Below, piece after piece: positions 1-11,668 of a stretch of DNA of 64,000 nt. A program made the translations under genes and the position numbers. The stretch spans positions 496,001 through 560,000 of the forward strand of contig JBAOKB010000147.1 of NCBI GenBank assembly GCA_037044905.1. Direction: 5' to 3'. This DNA comes from Hortaea werneckii (taxonomy: Eukaryota; Ascomycota; Dothideomycetes; Mycosphaerellales; Teratosphaeriaceae). Numbering within the stretch: the first letter of the stretch is position 1; each line of letters begins with the position of its first letter. The notes below the pieces were generated by a model that was given only the letters and a program-made list of their open reading frames with translations, ran no database searches and had not been told where the DNA came from.

Positions 1-177
1 TGATCAGTGAGAACTAATGCTGCCGCAATCTGGACCCCTCTATATATCTAGAATGTAAAAACTCTCTACTCTCGGGGAGACAAAACCGAAAACCCAAGCC
101 AAAGAGAAAGCATCCCCGAGATCACTCAGGACCCTAGAGGAACAATGCCGCCCCATCAAACCCCCTGCCTCTTATCC

Positions 178-1287
178 TCACCAACTCACCACTCCCCTCC
201 CCCGATCAAACCCACCCCTCAACTGCCGTTCCGGCTTGACCACCTTCCCCTGCAACACGGTAAACCGTACAATATTCTCACAATCCTCCGGCCTAACCCT
301 CGCAAGCCAAATACACTGACCTGCCTGCTGCCCCTGGCCGTCCTGCTGCCCATCCCCATTCGCCTGCATCTGTTCCTCCACGCTCCTGCCCCCGCCATCG
401 TCGCGCCGATATACCATCATATTCGCACTGTACTTGTGACCGCCGACGTGCGAGATAAAGTAGATCCCGACGCCACCTGGCCGCGTGTCGTCGAAGTCGC
501 GGAAGAGTCCTAAGGGGCGCAGATGGCGCTCGAGTTCCTTTCGGAGCAGGGGCGCAGATTGTCCGCACCGCGCGTCCCGCGTCGCTTGCGAGCACAGGAG
601 GATGAGGTATTTGTGGGGGCAGGCGTGGAGGGTGACACCAGGGGGCAATGTCGGCGCAGCTGAGACCTGTCCCGAGGCCTTCTGATCCCGGACTTCTTCC
701 CCCGACGCAGAAGATCCTCCCAACCGATCCAGGTTCGTCGCAGCCGGATTCACGACCCCCTTTATAACCTCGGGGACATTCTCTGGCATCACTCCTTCCA
801 CCCACTGAAAAGCAGGTAAGAGCAAACACCTCGTCGGCCTCCCCTTCGCATACACCCCACCTTCCCCTTCTTCCCCGTCCCACTCCGGCGGCGGGATATT
901 ACTCGCGCTCAACATCAACCTCCCTCCCTCCACGAGACCCGCATGTTTCCCTACAGCCTCCATGACCGACCCTTTTTCCTCTTCTACATCCCTCACCCAA
1001 TCCGTCTTCCCCGTCGCGACGAGCAAGTGGCGGTTCCAGCCCTTGATCTCGCCGTAGAGCTTGTCGTCCTCGTCGATGGCGAATTTGCGGGGATAGTGGA
1101 TGGAGCAGCTTGCGCAGTCGTGGAGGCATTCGTCGCCGTCTATGGCGGGATCGGTTCGGGGGAAGAGGGCGGAGGTGGTGGTGGCGGTTTGGAAGCCATC
1201 GGGGCGGGATTTCAGGCCGGAGGTCGAGTCGCCGGGTTTAGTGAAGGAGGTTAGGCGGTTGAGGAGGGAGGTCATTTTCTTGGGCAT
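178..1287 (-). CDS. Apd1/Aim32-type sucrase/ferredoxin-like [2Fe-2S] protein
   Basis: A single-exon gene for 369 aa. The C-terminal half carries the Suc/Fer-like (thioredoxin-fold ferredoxin) signature. It has Cys232 and Cys241 in a C-x8-C arrangement, followed by His280 and His284 in an HVGGH motif. In yeast Apd1 and Aim32 two Cys and two His of this kind bind a non-Rieske [2Fe-2S] cluster; this is family knowledge. The segment around WLARVRPEDCENIV (about 327-340) is the conserved C-terminal strand region. The N-terminal part has a second cysteine group (CLHDCASC, 54-61) and looks flexible. The family is linked to redox homeostasis in cytosol or mitochondria; the exact substrate is unknown. 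The ATG at 1287 is the first Met of the open frame; MTSLL four codons later is an alternative. The gene is divergent from the next one, across about 580 bp. The family call is firm, the cellular role is not. Confidence 0.88.
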   Translation of the reverse strand: MPKKMTSLLNRLTSFTKPGDSTSGLKSRPDGFQTATTTSALFPRTDPAIDGDECLHDCASCSIHYPRKFAIDEDDKLYGEIKGWNRHLLVATGKTDWVRDVEEEKGSVMEAVGKHAGLVEGGRLMLSASNIPPPEWDGEEGEGGVYAKGRPTRCLLLPAFQWVEGVMPENVPEVIKGVVNPAATNLDRLGGSSASGEEVRDQKASGQVSAAPTLPPGVTLHACPHKYLILLCSQATRDARCGQSAPLLRKELERHLRPLGLFRDFDDTRPGGVGIYFISHVGGHKYSANMMVYRRDDGGGRSVEEQMQANGDGQQDGQGQQAGQCIWLARVRPEDCENIVRFTVLQGKVVKPERQLRGGFDRGRGVVSW

Positions 1288-1871
1288 TGGATTGGGGATT
1301 TGGGAGGGGGAGCTGAGAGGGGAAGATCTGGGGGTTATCTGATCGGATTGCGGTGCGGAAACGTTTCCGTTCGTGGGGGGGGATGTTGGATGGGGTCTAC
1401 TAGTATAGTATCTACCTAGGTAGGTATCCTTCTTCTCTTCGGAAGACAGTGGGCGATTGATCGGGATTGGTGGACAGCGAGCACTGAAACGTCAAGGTTA
1501 CGTTGTAATTCCACTGCAACTGTCGGAAGAAGTATCGAGCGAGATCAGGCGAGGATATAAGGTATCTGCAGTCCGGCATCACTTCGTCCTTCGGCCGACT
1601 CGGGGCTGGTCTCGGCCTGGACGCAACGCTGCTCGGCTTACAAGCCCGGAGAAGGCCTCTAAACTCCTTACATCTCCGACCGAGCTGCCTTCAACTTCAA
1701 TTGGGTCAATTCGTGCATGCAGGTGGATGAGAATCAGACGTAGGCCGCGAGAAAAGAAGAACTATACCGCGATTGGTGTAATGCAAGTCTACGCCCTCAA
1801 ATAGGTACATAGGTAGGCACCAGCCATTACCATCTAATGAAATCACCGCCTTTGCTACTTCTCCGCCAGCC
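1288..1871. other. Divergent intergenic region
   Basis: About 580 bp between two divergent genes, presumably holding both promoters. A weak open frame on the plus strand (1457-1804) has no recognisable domain and I do not regard it as coding. I see no repeat or structured RNA here. Confidence 0.5.
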
Positions 1872-3194
1872 ATGACAACATGCATCTTTCTCGCGGGTGC
1901 ACCAGAGTTAGACGGCTTGACTTGGGATGAGCGTCATCTCCTCAATCAGTTCGAACCTCCAATTCAGCGATTCCTAGGCAGAGAAGCGCCACTATCATCT
2001 ACTGCGGACGGAGACGCATCCACGCTCGCAATTCCCAAATGGAGAAGCATTCCATTCAATCTAAACAACTCGACAGCACTTCATACGAATCGTGATCTAG
2101 GGACGAGCCAGCAAGGAACCCAATTCCTCTCCTTCCTTCACAATGCTTTCACCGCTCATGACGCCTCACACGAACAGGACCATCTCGCCTTCCTGGAACA
2201 ATCCCTTGCTCGTCTCGACGAATTAGAATCCTCCCAAATAACGCCCATGCTGGAAGACGAGACGACCACGACTTTCAAATCAAACCTAGACGACTCCCTA
2301 ACTGGAGAAGAAGAAACGCCGGACCTCTCCAACTCCCAGGGAACCCAAGAACGCCTTGCCACCGCCGCACGGCCACAACACCCACAGACCCAGCAACACC
2401 AACCCTTCCGCATCATAGGCCCCATCTCAGATCTTCAATCCATCCCCTCCGCCACCCACATCGACTCCATCTTCCCAGGAACTATGACCCTGAATCTCCT
2501 CTGCGCCGTCATCTCCGTCTCCCCACTCCGAACCGTGCAACTCCGTCGCCGGCACCGCGCCGGCATCACGGGAAACCCTCAACACCCGAACACCGATCCC
2601 GCCGTCAACTCTGCAGCACGTCCGGAAGAACGCGAGCTGCTCGAGATCCTCCTCGGCGACGAGACCCGCGCGGGCTTCAGCGCCACTTTCTGGTTCCTGC
2701 CGGAGTCGGAGTCGGAGTCCTCTCGTCCTCCGCACCATCATCTACATGCTAGAGACAGAGGCGGTGGTGGTGCCGCCAGCGGCCTAAAAGTCCAGGACGC
2801 ACACGAAGACTCCAGACACCGGAGACGGAACCTGCTGAGTCTGCGGGCGGGCGACGTAGTCCTGATCCGAAACTTGGCGCTCTCGGTTTTCAAGGGCGGG
2901 GTTTATGGGCAGAGTCTACGAGGGACGGAAGGGAAGACGGGGTTGCGAGGAGGGAATTTTACTGATGTGAGGGTTCTAGAGGAGGAGCAAAGTGGGGAGG
3001 GGTTTCTGTCATCGTTGCCGCCTTCGATCAGGGGACAGGCACGGGGGAAGTTGAGAAGGGTGCGGGAGTGGAGGGATGGGTTTGTGGGACCCGGAGTGAG
3101 GGGTCAGGATGGGAGGGGAGGAGGTGTGGATGTTGGGGGAGGATGGAGGGAAAGGGAGTGGTTGCCTGCTGATACGCAGTCGCCAGCGAAATGA
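1872..3194 (+). CDS. Uncharacterised protein with a probable OB-fold
   Basis: A single-exon gene for 440 aa. The middle part (about 178-215) and the segment LRAGDVVLIRNLALSVFKGG (about 325-344) read like strands of a nucleic-acid-binding OB-fold. A short core strand is followed by a phrase of the type 'D-V-V-L-I-R-N-L-A', as in many single-stranded-DNA-binding proteins. The N-terminal 170 residues are acidic and Ser/Thr-rich; the last 80 residues are Gly/Arg-rich. I do not recognise an orthologue with a known role. Shelterin-, CST- or shieldin-like functions would fit an OB-fold but are speculation. The start is the first ATG of the frame, and the stop TGA is at 3192-3194. The OB assignment rests on pattern only; a structure-based search would decide. 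Confidence 0.7.
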   Translation: MTTCIFLAGAPELDGLTWDERHLLNQFEPPIQRFLGREAPLSSTADGDASTLAIPKWRSIPFNLNNSTALHTNRDLGTSQQGTQFLSFLHNAFTAHDASHEQDHLAFLEQSLARLDELESSQITPMLEDETTTTFKSNLDDSLTGEEETPDLSNSQGTQERLATAARPQHPQTQQHQPFRIIGPISDLQSIPSATHIDSIFPGTMTLNLLCAVISVSPLRTVQLRRRHRAGITGNPQHPNTDPAVNSAARPEERELLEILLGDETRAGFSATFWFLPESESESSRPPHHHLHARDRGGGGAASGLKVQDAHEDSRHRRRNLLSLRAGDVVLIRNLALSVFKGGVYGQSLRGTEGKTGLRGGNFTDVRVLEEEQSGEGFLSSLPPSIRGQARGKLRRVREWRDGFVGPGVRGQDGRGGGVDVGGGWREREWLPADTQSPAK

Positions 3195-3964
3195 CGATGG
3201 CCCAAGGCCGAGAGTCAAAGGACTGGCTTCATGAATGCTCTAGCCATATGGTTCTTTTGACAAGCTGTCGATATCAAGAGCCACCGAACGACAGTCGAAC
3301 CTCTCGGACCTTCATCCTGTTGGATCCGAGTTCCATGTGGAATATTTCATCGCCGAGGATAGCCGCTCAAAGCACCGAGTAGCAATCGGGATTCTTTGTG
3401 CTAATGCAGTCTGCTTTGGCCGAATGAAGAAGCTCGATGCAGGACCTCCGCATTGAAATGTGGGGTGGGCAGTAGTCCAAGTGGGTAGGCGCAAGTCTGC
3501 AGAAAGCAACAATGGACGCAACTCCGAAGCTTGTTCAATTTGGTGCAGTAGGAGAAGCGCTCGTTTGCGCAGTAAACAGAGTAGGCTTTCAAGATCCCAT
3601 ATTGGCTTAATAAGAGTATATAGACCGGACACATAGATCCACGTTTGGCCTACCATTTATCTAGCTATAGCGCTGTAAATTTGCTTCCTGACTTTGCTCA
3701 CTTGCGATGAAGGTTTACATCACCGAATGGTTGCATCTAATCTGGCCATGCAGAAAACGACGAAGACGTCTCTTCTCATCATGTTGCAAAGACGTTACCA
3801 TCATCGGACATAAAAGTATATCACCCTAATGTTCCACGTGGTCAATGCTGAAGCTTCCTGTTGCGTACCTTGCATCCCAAAAGCTTCATCCTTCGTCTCC
3901 TCGAAATGACGTCTAAGTGAGCCCTCAACCCCATCGTTGCATTTCTTCGTGAGGGGTAGGAACA
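3195..3964. other. Intergenic region upstream of the acid phosphatase
   Basis: About 770 bp with only short scattered frames on both strands. I see no domain, repeat or RNA gene. It presumably holds the promoter of the phosphatase gene. Confidence 0.45.
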
Positions 3965-5953
3965 ATGCACAACTCTCCGGACTGCTCGTTTGAGCATGGT
4001 GGCCGTACTAACGGCAACGAACACCCGGCCAAGCACGATGAAGAGAAGCATGGCGACTTGTCTACAAAGCTTCGCCCTGCGCCGGTATCTTCATCTGGAA
4101 CAGCGGTTTCGACGCTGTTTAAGCAGAGGCTACTTTTCGCAGGCCAAATTATCTTGTTCACTATCATTGTCGTTCAAGCCGTCATGCTGTATAGGTCTCT
4201 AGCCCTTGCTTCGGCGTGCGGCCTTGTAGATGCCGGCGCGCTGAGGAGGCAGATGGCTTCGAGTGGCTCGTCTTCGAGCGATATTCCGCAGTATTATCAA
4301 ACTTCACCTGAGCTGTTAGTGCTATGTGTTGAGTGTGATTGTCGTGCTAGCTAACTTGTGTCAAAGTTTCCCGGGTCCAACTCCAACAGGCGAACCGGCT
4401 TTTCTTGCCCAAACCAATCCTGCGCCGTTTCCATCAACGACTTACATCCCGCCGAGCCCGCTGGAAACGCAAGTGCCGATTCAAGGGAATAAGGACGATG
4501 GGAACATTTTCCATCTGATGGGGTATGGCTGATGAATATCATTCAATCGACTGAGCTTTGCGAATGCTGACTTTCAGCTATCAGACAGCTAAGTCATTAC
4601 TTTCCCAATCCGGATGGGTTCGGCGTAGATGAATATCCTCTGCCGGAGAATGCAACAATCAAGCAGCTGAACATGCTGTCCCGCCACGGTGCGCGGTACC
4701 CGACGACGGGATCTGGTGCTCCTATGCTTGCGGAAAAGATCACCAACTACACCACTGGTGTACTGGGTGATGTTGAGTTTACCGGCCCATTGAGCTTCCT
4801 AAACAAGTGGCAGTATAAGCTAGGCGCAGAGATTCTCGTCCCGGTAGGCAAACAGGAGCTCTTTGATTCTGGCACCCTGCATCAGTACATGTATGGGCAC
4901 CTGTACCCGAACAACGGTAGCAAGATCATCGCTCGTTCAACAACCCAGGATAGAATGACAAAAACCGCAGAGTACTTCCTTGCCGGCTTCTTTGGTTTAG
5001 ACTGGCCTTCTAACGCTACTCTCGTGTTGGCGATCGAGGGTTCTGACAGTACTTGGAATAATAGCTTAGCCGGGTATGACAACTGCCCCAACAGCAACAA
5101 ACCTGTCAACGCCGGTGGCAACAACGCCACCATGGAATGGTATAACATCTACCTCGCAGACGCCACAGAACGACTACGCCCACACGCTCCAGGATTCAAT
5201 TGGACAGTAACCGACACCTACAACGCCCAAAGCATGTGCGCCTACGAAACCGTAGCCCTCGGTTACTCCGCCTTCTGCGACCTCTTCACGTTCGAAGAAT
5301 GGCAGGGCTACGAATATTCGGTCGACCTATACTTCGCAGGGGGATACGGCTTCCAATCCCCGACGGGACGCGCAGTCGGCATAGGCTACGTACAAGAAAT
5401 CCTCGCCCGGCTCCAACACCACGTGATCGACCACCCCGTGGCCCAAATCAACCTCACGCTCGACAACAACACCGCCACTTTCCCGCTCGACCAACCCCTC
5501 AACTTCGACTTCTCCCACGACACCAACATCATGGCGATCCTAACCGCCTTCGGCTTCACCCAATTCGCTCCCTTCCTCCCCCCCGATCACATCCCCGCCC
5601 GCCACCACCGCAACCTCATAGTCTCGCACATGGAACCCTTCGCCGCGCGTCTGGACATGGAAATCCTCTCTACCCCGTCCCCGCTCGACGGCTGCCGCCG
5701 AACGAATGGCGGTCCCAAGTACCTCGAAGGTCCGCCGACGACGTACATCCACTTCCTCCTCAACCAGCGCACGTTGCCTTTGGGGAAGAGTTTCCCGGCG
5801 TGTGGGGATCGCGACGATGGGTGGTGTGAACTTACGACTTTCCTCGAGGTGCAGAAGGAGAGTCTCGCGAAGGCGGATTATGAGTACGCGTGTTTTGGCG
5901 ATTATGAGGCTGTGCCGTATGGGAGTATTACGGATGGGGCGCCTTTGGGTTAG
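3965..5953 (+). CDS. Histidine acid phosphatase (phytase-like), membrane-anchored
   Basis: Three exons: 3965-4314, 4367-4522 and 4585-5953, giving 624 aa. The introns are 52 and 62 nt, with donors GTTAGT and GTATGG, and both joins keep phase. The second join restores a continuous stretch ending ...FHLMG then QLSHYFPNP, as expected for this family. The catalytic loop RHGARYP has its nucleophilic histidine at residue 203. The proton-donor HD pair is at 480-481 (DFSHDTN). Many N-x-S/T sites and paired cysteines point to a secreted ectodomain. Residues 57-78 form one hydrophobic segment after a polar N-terminus without a cleavable signal peptide, so a type II membrane anchor is likely. The enzyme should release phosphate from phosphomonoesters, possibly phytate, at the cell surface. 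The substrate is inferred; phytase versus broad acid phosphatase cannot be separated here. Confidence 0.92.
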
Positions 5954-7957
5954 TGACGGGAAGCAGATGGGAAGGGAGAGGGTGATTATGGGAAGTTGGG
6001 GAGGGTGTTCAGAGCCTAGAGATAGATGTTTTTTTTTTCCCCCTCTTTGGATTCTTCTTTTGATTTGAAGGACTGGCAAGGATGGTGAGAGGATGAGTTG
6101 GAATGGACATTGCGGGTTCTGATGTTCAGGGCCAGCGTGTAAGGAGATTAGGATTCTACGTCCTCACCTGGACCGGAACTGGACCGTTTGAAAAGGCTGT
6201 TTAATCCCGCTCCCTAGAAGAGAGACATGCATTCCAACCAGCTCTTACGGCAGCCTACAAGGCGCTATCAGGTATAAAAGGCTCTCGTTAGCAAGTGCGA
6301 TCGGTCGGTGAAACCCGAATGCGCAAGATCATCATCATAATTACTGCCTTCTAAATCCCCCATTTGACTCGAGACAGCTGAAACGTTGCATCGGAATCCT
6401 TCTTCTTGTGGGCTCATCCTTCGCAAAACAAACGTTTCGACCCGCCATTTCCCTTAAACAGCAATTCCTATTGCCTTTCCTAGGCACTGCACCGTGCCGG
6501 ACTACTGCTGTTCTCAGTCCTACGTCCGTTATCGTAGCACACGTACATGTATGTTGCTCGCTCCAAGCTTCAAGAGAAAATATGGCGATGACCCAAGAAG
6601 TCTTGTCCTTGTGAAAGTGGTTTCGTGCAAAACAAGAAAAAGTTGCCCCGCGCTAGTGAACGTAGGGGCACCTACTGCAAAACCGGGTCTGATCCGATCC
6701 CCGTCCATCCCCTCCCCCCCAAACTAAACCCCTTCCTACCCTAAGGTATTTCGTTCATTAATCGAAGATCTGCTGGTCTTCGGCACTTGGGTTTGGCGAG
6801 GGTCGAGAACTGGTTCGAAGTTCCTAGCCTTCATTCTGCGACTATATATGCCTTGCTACCTCCTACTTTTCATCTATCCTGAAACGCCCTAGAGGGAAGA
6901 GCGCGGGAATGGTGGATTTACAAGGGCAAACAGGCGAAAATCGGGTCTATGAGCTCGGGATTGCACCTCCGATCGTCCTACATCCCCCCTCCCGTCCAAC
7001 CCGCTCCTATCGACTTGCCTGTCCGTTCCCTTTGTTGGCGGTGTTAGTGAGCGTCGATCAGACAAGAACATGCCAGGACGTGGTTCCTGATACGGGGCCT
7101 GTGTCCGGCCATAGCGCGCCCTCTCATGTGTTGGCCATGTTTGACATTTGCATATGCTGGGCCTTTTCGCCACTACTAGGGCACTCACTTCTCGCCAAAG
7201 TCGTCTGCTTTCGGCAGATGCAGGGACGACCCTCCCTCTGCTTTGCGCAATTGTTTGTTATCAGATCAGGGAATATGGTTAAAAAGAAAGGTAAGGTGTC
7301 AAACGGTCGCGTCAAAGTCAAATTTTTCGGGCTGGGTTTGTGTGTGAAGGCTGGACACGGTAGATACCTAGCGTCAACATCCACGCCACATGGGAATTGG
7401 GGAATCTTTTTGGGGATTCGAAAGGCGCTTCTTCTATGCTTCTGCCCATGCTCTCCCCTCCACCCGGTCGTCACAGGAAGAATGGATTACTAGTGATCGG
7501 AAAAAGGATTCGTTCGCCTGGCGGAACTTGTTCTTAGTGCCTTCAATCTGAAATCCCCCCAGCTAGTCCCGGCCACTACCCGACCCCCATCCCCATCGTC
7601 GCCGGGGGTTGGTGTGTCGCGCACTTTCGCGCCACATGGATGCTGGCACGTTAATCTGGGCGTGTGAGAGGATGTCCTTTAGGCTGTAACGGTATTCGAT
7701 TCCTTCGTCTTCTTTGGTTGCATGTGCCCCGACTGCGACCTTGCTGGGACCCCAAAAAGCTCACCACCCTGTATTTCCTCCCTCTTTGCGGGAAGGGGGG
7801 AGAAGGGCTGCCCTCCGAGAATCCCATTACGAACTGTGTCTCCATTTACGGACCCTACTCTGCGCAACAAGAAACAGACGTTTTCTTTTCTCCTGGTTTG
7901 AAATCATCATCTATTCCCTCTTCCGGGCCTGGCAGCCTTCGATCGACTTTGCGCAAC
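5954..7957. other. Long intergenic or leader region
   Basis: About 2 kb between the phosphatase stop and the start of the rhodopsin-like gene. It includes a TATAAAAG box (6273-6280). The only frame of size (6909-7493) has no domain and poor coding character. A long 5' leader of the downstream gene, or an unannotated transcript, could fill it. Confidence 0.45.
6273..6280 (+). promoter_or_regulatory. TATA-box candidate
   Basis: A consensus TATAAAAG on the plus strand. The next protein start on this strand (7958) is about 1.7 kb away. The box therefore implies a long leader, an upstream exon or an unannotated transcript, or it is chance. No start-site evidence is available. Confidence 0.3.
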
Positions 7958-9553
7958 ATGAGCGCCACTACGGGACCGGCGAACGTCACCTACGTCAACC
8001 CGGCAGGATTCCCCAGCGACGAACTCCCTAACCAGGGCTACCGATTATGGCTGGCCATAGTCATCATGATCATATCTTCCGGCGCCTTCGTAATAGCCCG
8101 GATTGCCACCAGACTCTCGACTCATCAGATGGGATTCGATGATTATGCGATTATAGCAGCGTTTGTGAGTCTTTTCTTCACGTCACGAACGGTTGCCATT
8201 GTTCTGTTGCTAATTTTGGCAAGATCTCCTGCTTGATCCAATGTACCTTCTGGGCGGAGTCGGTCAATTATGGATACGGTGCTGCATATCTACTCCTGGA
8301 CGAGTGGCATCGAAGGGAATTCAATAAGTGGTGGTTCTTCGGAAGTGTGAGTAAAACACCAACAACGTTCCGCTCACATCGCGGAACAGAGAAACCCCAT
8401 TCGTATTGAGGGGAGAATGGAACGAGAAGGCTAACCTGCTCTTAGATCTTCTGGCCTCTCACCCTTACTCTCTTCAAAACGGCCATCATCCTCATGAACA
8501 AGCGCATCTTCATCCAGCAATGGTTCCAAAATCTCTGCTGGGGCGCACTAGTCGTAAACGGCTGCTGGGGTCTCGGCAACATCTTAGGAACCATCTTCCA
8601 ATGCCTGCCCATCCCTTCCATGTGGGGCCAAGTGCCAGCGGAAAGGTGTTTCAACATGACCGGACTCTGGATCTCCATCGTGACCTGGGACGTGTCTACC
8701 GACGTCTTTGTCTTGGGAATGGCGATCCCGATGGTCTGGCGCCTCAACCTGAAGCGCAGGGATAAAATCATGCTTACTGGCGTCTTTATGCTCGGAGCCC
8801 TTGTCATTATATTCAGTATACTCAGCTGCTCCGCCATTGCAGACGGATTAGAGCGGAAGGACAGCGAAGATAACAAAGGTAGGTCCAAACCTCTCCTCCA
8901 GCAGCGCTCCGCAGACCTTAACACAAGGAGAAAAAAGAAAAAAGAAAAAAGAAAAACTCTCAACCGCAATGCTAACAATTCTCTCTTCCGCAGTCACCTT
9001 CGCACTCGCGAACCTCTTCCAAGTCTTCGAATCCAACTTCGGCATCATCGGCGCCTGCCTACCCATCCTGCGGGTCCCACTAAAACAATACCTGCCCCGA
9101 ATCTTCGGCAGCAGCACGCGGTACGGCGACCCCTCCGCCCCGCCAGACTACTACGACGACAGTTTCCGGGACCGCTACGTACTACAGAAATTCTCCCATA
9201 ATACCAGCTTCGGCAGCAGCAGCAACGGTAGTCGGGGGAGGAGGCATAAAGACGGGAGTAACACTTCCTGGCGCGATGTCTCGGTCTCTAGCAGCGGCGG
9301 TGGTGGTGGGCCGGGGAGGAAGTTCCACCATCATGCGGGGAGCGATAGTGCGCAGTCGTTGCGGCGTAGCGACGAATTAGGGATTATTCACGAGGGCGCC
9401 GTGCCGGATGGGAGCGGGAGTCCCTTGAGTAATACGGAAGTGGAGGCCGGTAGTGGTGGTGGTGCGAGGGTGCAATCGTCGCCGTCGATTACTTCGCAGA
9501 ATGCGATTCGGAAGAACGTTGTAGTGTCGGTGGACCGGGCGGATCGTGCTTAG
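7958..9553 (+). CDS. Fungal rhodopsin-like (PTH11/SAT4-type) integral membrane protein
   Basis: Four exons: 7958-8164, 8224-8346, 8446-8878 and 8994-9553, for 440 aa. Donors are GTGAGT, GTGAGT and GTAGGT. Introns 2 and 3 contain CTAAC branch motifs, and all joins keep frame. The first helix (about 28-50) is followed by the family hallmark FDDYA after a short cytosolic loop. Further hydrophobic spans cover about 70-85, 110-135, 140-165, 175-200, 205-225 and 230-255, giving the seven-helix plan of the fungal rhodopsin domain family. There is no N-terminal CFEM cysteine module. The tail after about residue 275 is hydrophilic and Ser/Gly/His-rich. Homologues include GPCR-like surface sensors, but ligands are generally unknown. 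The family call is firm; a signalling role is inference. Confidence 0.88.
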
Positions 9554-11470
9554 CATAGATATGGGGATAGCGGAAAGCATACAGATATAGTAAAACATTG
9601 CCGCCTGGGAGATGTCTGACTTTTGTGTGGATGTCTGAGATGCTATACATCTCCTCTTCTTCTTCTCCGTCCCGTTCATCTGCCTTGCTCACTCATCTTG
9701 AACCGCGACTTCTCGTTTTTCCGATATTTTGTGTTTCGACCGTCCGAAACCAGAAAGAGGGAGAGATTGAAAAAAAAAAAAAAACAAGAAAAAATAAGAG
9801 AAAAAAGGAAAAGGAAAAGGAAAACGAAATCCAAATTCCTAAAAGCAAAGGCAGAAAAACAAGCAAAAGCTGGAAGAGTAAGGCTACATCCATCTCTCAA
9901 GGGAGCAATTCCATCATATGACCACCTTCCGCACGCAACAGAAAACCGGCTCGTCCCGCTTTTCCTCTCTTCTTCTCTCCCATCCAGCCCTTCACGAAGA
10001 CTGAAACAGGTAAATGTGAGAGAAAAGAAGGAAAGGGAAACGGAGAGAGAAATGGACCAAACCCACTCATCTCCCTCTCGGCCTCGGCTTCCATCCCCTT
10101 TTCGAAGAAGCCCAAATGCGAAAATCGATGTAGGAATGAATGGGAAGAATGGGGGAGGAGGCAAAGATTGTGCGATCTCCCACAGGGGTCGAGAGAAGAC
10201 CCGTACAATCCTAGGAAGGGTACGAATAGATCACTCACAAATCTCTTTGATGATACCCACTCCACACTTCTCTCACCCTCCTCCCTCCCACCTTCCCTCC
10301 CTCCGCCTCTCGATCCACCCCCTCACTCTCTCAATCCAGCCGCTACCCCCAACCCCCAACCCCCGGCCCACCCCTTACCGACCCCAACCCCCTAACCAAG
10401 CGACCAACTCACCCTCCCAACCCCACAAGTCCGCTCATCCAGCTCAGGCGCCGGAAGCCGGGCTTTATACCGCCGACGAGCACTGTACTCCCGCCCTCTG
10501 CGTCCATATTCTGGCAGCCCTCTTCCACCTCCCGGTCCGGAGCCTACTCCCGCCGTCTCTCCCGCGTCCTTTTCTCCTCGTTCTCGACGGGAGGGATGCA
10601 GGGGGTATTTGCTGCGCTGCTTCAGCGAGGAGGGGAAGTGGTCGACACGGCGATGAGGAGGAGGAGGATGCGACCTCGAGGGGGACGGTTCCGCCTGCAC
10701 CCTGCCCGCCTCCCCGCCTCCCGGGCTCTCCGCCTCCATCGGCATGAGGAACGACAGAGAACCCTCCCTACTACCCTGACCGTCTTGTCTTCCCTGTCCA
10801 CTCTCCACTTTCTCTCGTCTTTTCCCCCGCCGTGCAGAAGTCTCCGCGACCGCGACGGCGACCGCGACGTCCATAGGACGAGGGGACATCTCGTCGGCTC
10901 CGATCCGTTCGGCGAAGGGGGTTTCGCGTCTCTCCTGCGTAAGCTCCTCCTGCGTGTGCTCCTCTCGCGTGGTGAGAGGACGAGGAGAAAGAGGAGAGGG
11001 AGGGATCCACTATACAGGACCCAAAGGGAGAACGAGAGCGCATTAGCCTTTTGATTTATTCTTTTGATTTATTCTTTCTTCTTTCTTCTTGTGCTTTGGT
11101 CTGGTTGTGAAGGCAATGACGACGGCGGCGGGACGGAGTGGGGGGTCCACGTGAGCGTTCTTGGGGATGAGGCTTCGATGAGATGGCGGGGTGGACGTGG
11201 GTGGGGGGAAGGGGAAATAGGCTGATAGACTGGTAGACAGTGGGGGTCAGGGTAATTGAGGGAGTCGGGCACAAGCGAATGGGAGAAGCGGGATATCCTG
11301 TGCGCGAGGAGTGATGGAAAAGAGTGGCAGCTCTGATTATGATAAAAGATATTGGAGAGCCAGCATAAGCCCCATACAAGGGCTTGCAAGGACACAAACT
11401 CCACTGGCGAAAAGGGGGGCAAACCACTTCTCGCTAGAAGGAAAGAAAGAAGGAAGAAGAAAAAACTCAG
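9554..11470. other. Long convergent intergenic region rich in purine/pyrimidine tracts
   Basis: About 1.9 kb between the 3' ends of two convergent genes. An A/G-rich tract (about 9758-9835) is followed by pyrimidine-rich sequence on the plus strand (about 10260-10400), including a CCCCC/AACCCCC array at 10346-10374. Long frames here (for example 9623-10747 plus, 10392-10889 minus) have Lys-, Pro- or Arg-biased translations typical of low-complexity DNA. A minus-strand frame across about 10850-10980 reads slightly more protein-like, but I cannot support a gene. Confidence 0.4.
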
Positions 11471-11635
11471 CTAGCTGCCTCTTACCGCCAAAGGTCCACT
11501 AGCCTGGCGTAAGCGCCTGAGTTCCGATTCCAGCTGGCGACGATGTTCTTGCTCGGCCTGTAATTTTCACACCATCGAGTTAGCAAAAGGGCAAAGGATG
11601 GCAAAAAAAAAAAAAAAAAGTAATGAAAAAGCAAA

Positions 11636-11668
<33 letters not shown>

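Noticed and set aside
5200..5829. 209-codon Arg/Pro-rich frame inside the acid phosphatase
   Set aside because: Shadow frame of a GC-rich exon; the phosphatase frame contains the catalytic motifs.
6909..7493. 194-codon frame upstream of the rhodopsin-like gene
   Set aside because: No domain or start context, and codon composition is unlike the neighbouring genes.
10340..10400. Telomere-like CCCCAA/CCCTAA sequence
   Set aside because: Units are irregular, occur once and lie inside a gene-rich region; no tandem (CCCTAA)n array.
9623..10747. 374-codon plus-strand frame
   Set aside because: Its translation is Lys-rich then Pro/Ser-rich, following purine and pyrimidine tracts; no domain, no splice pattern, and it lies over other low-complexity frames.
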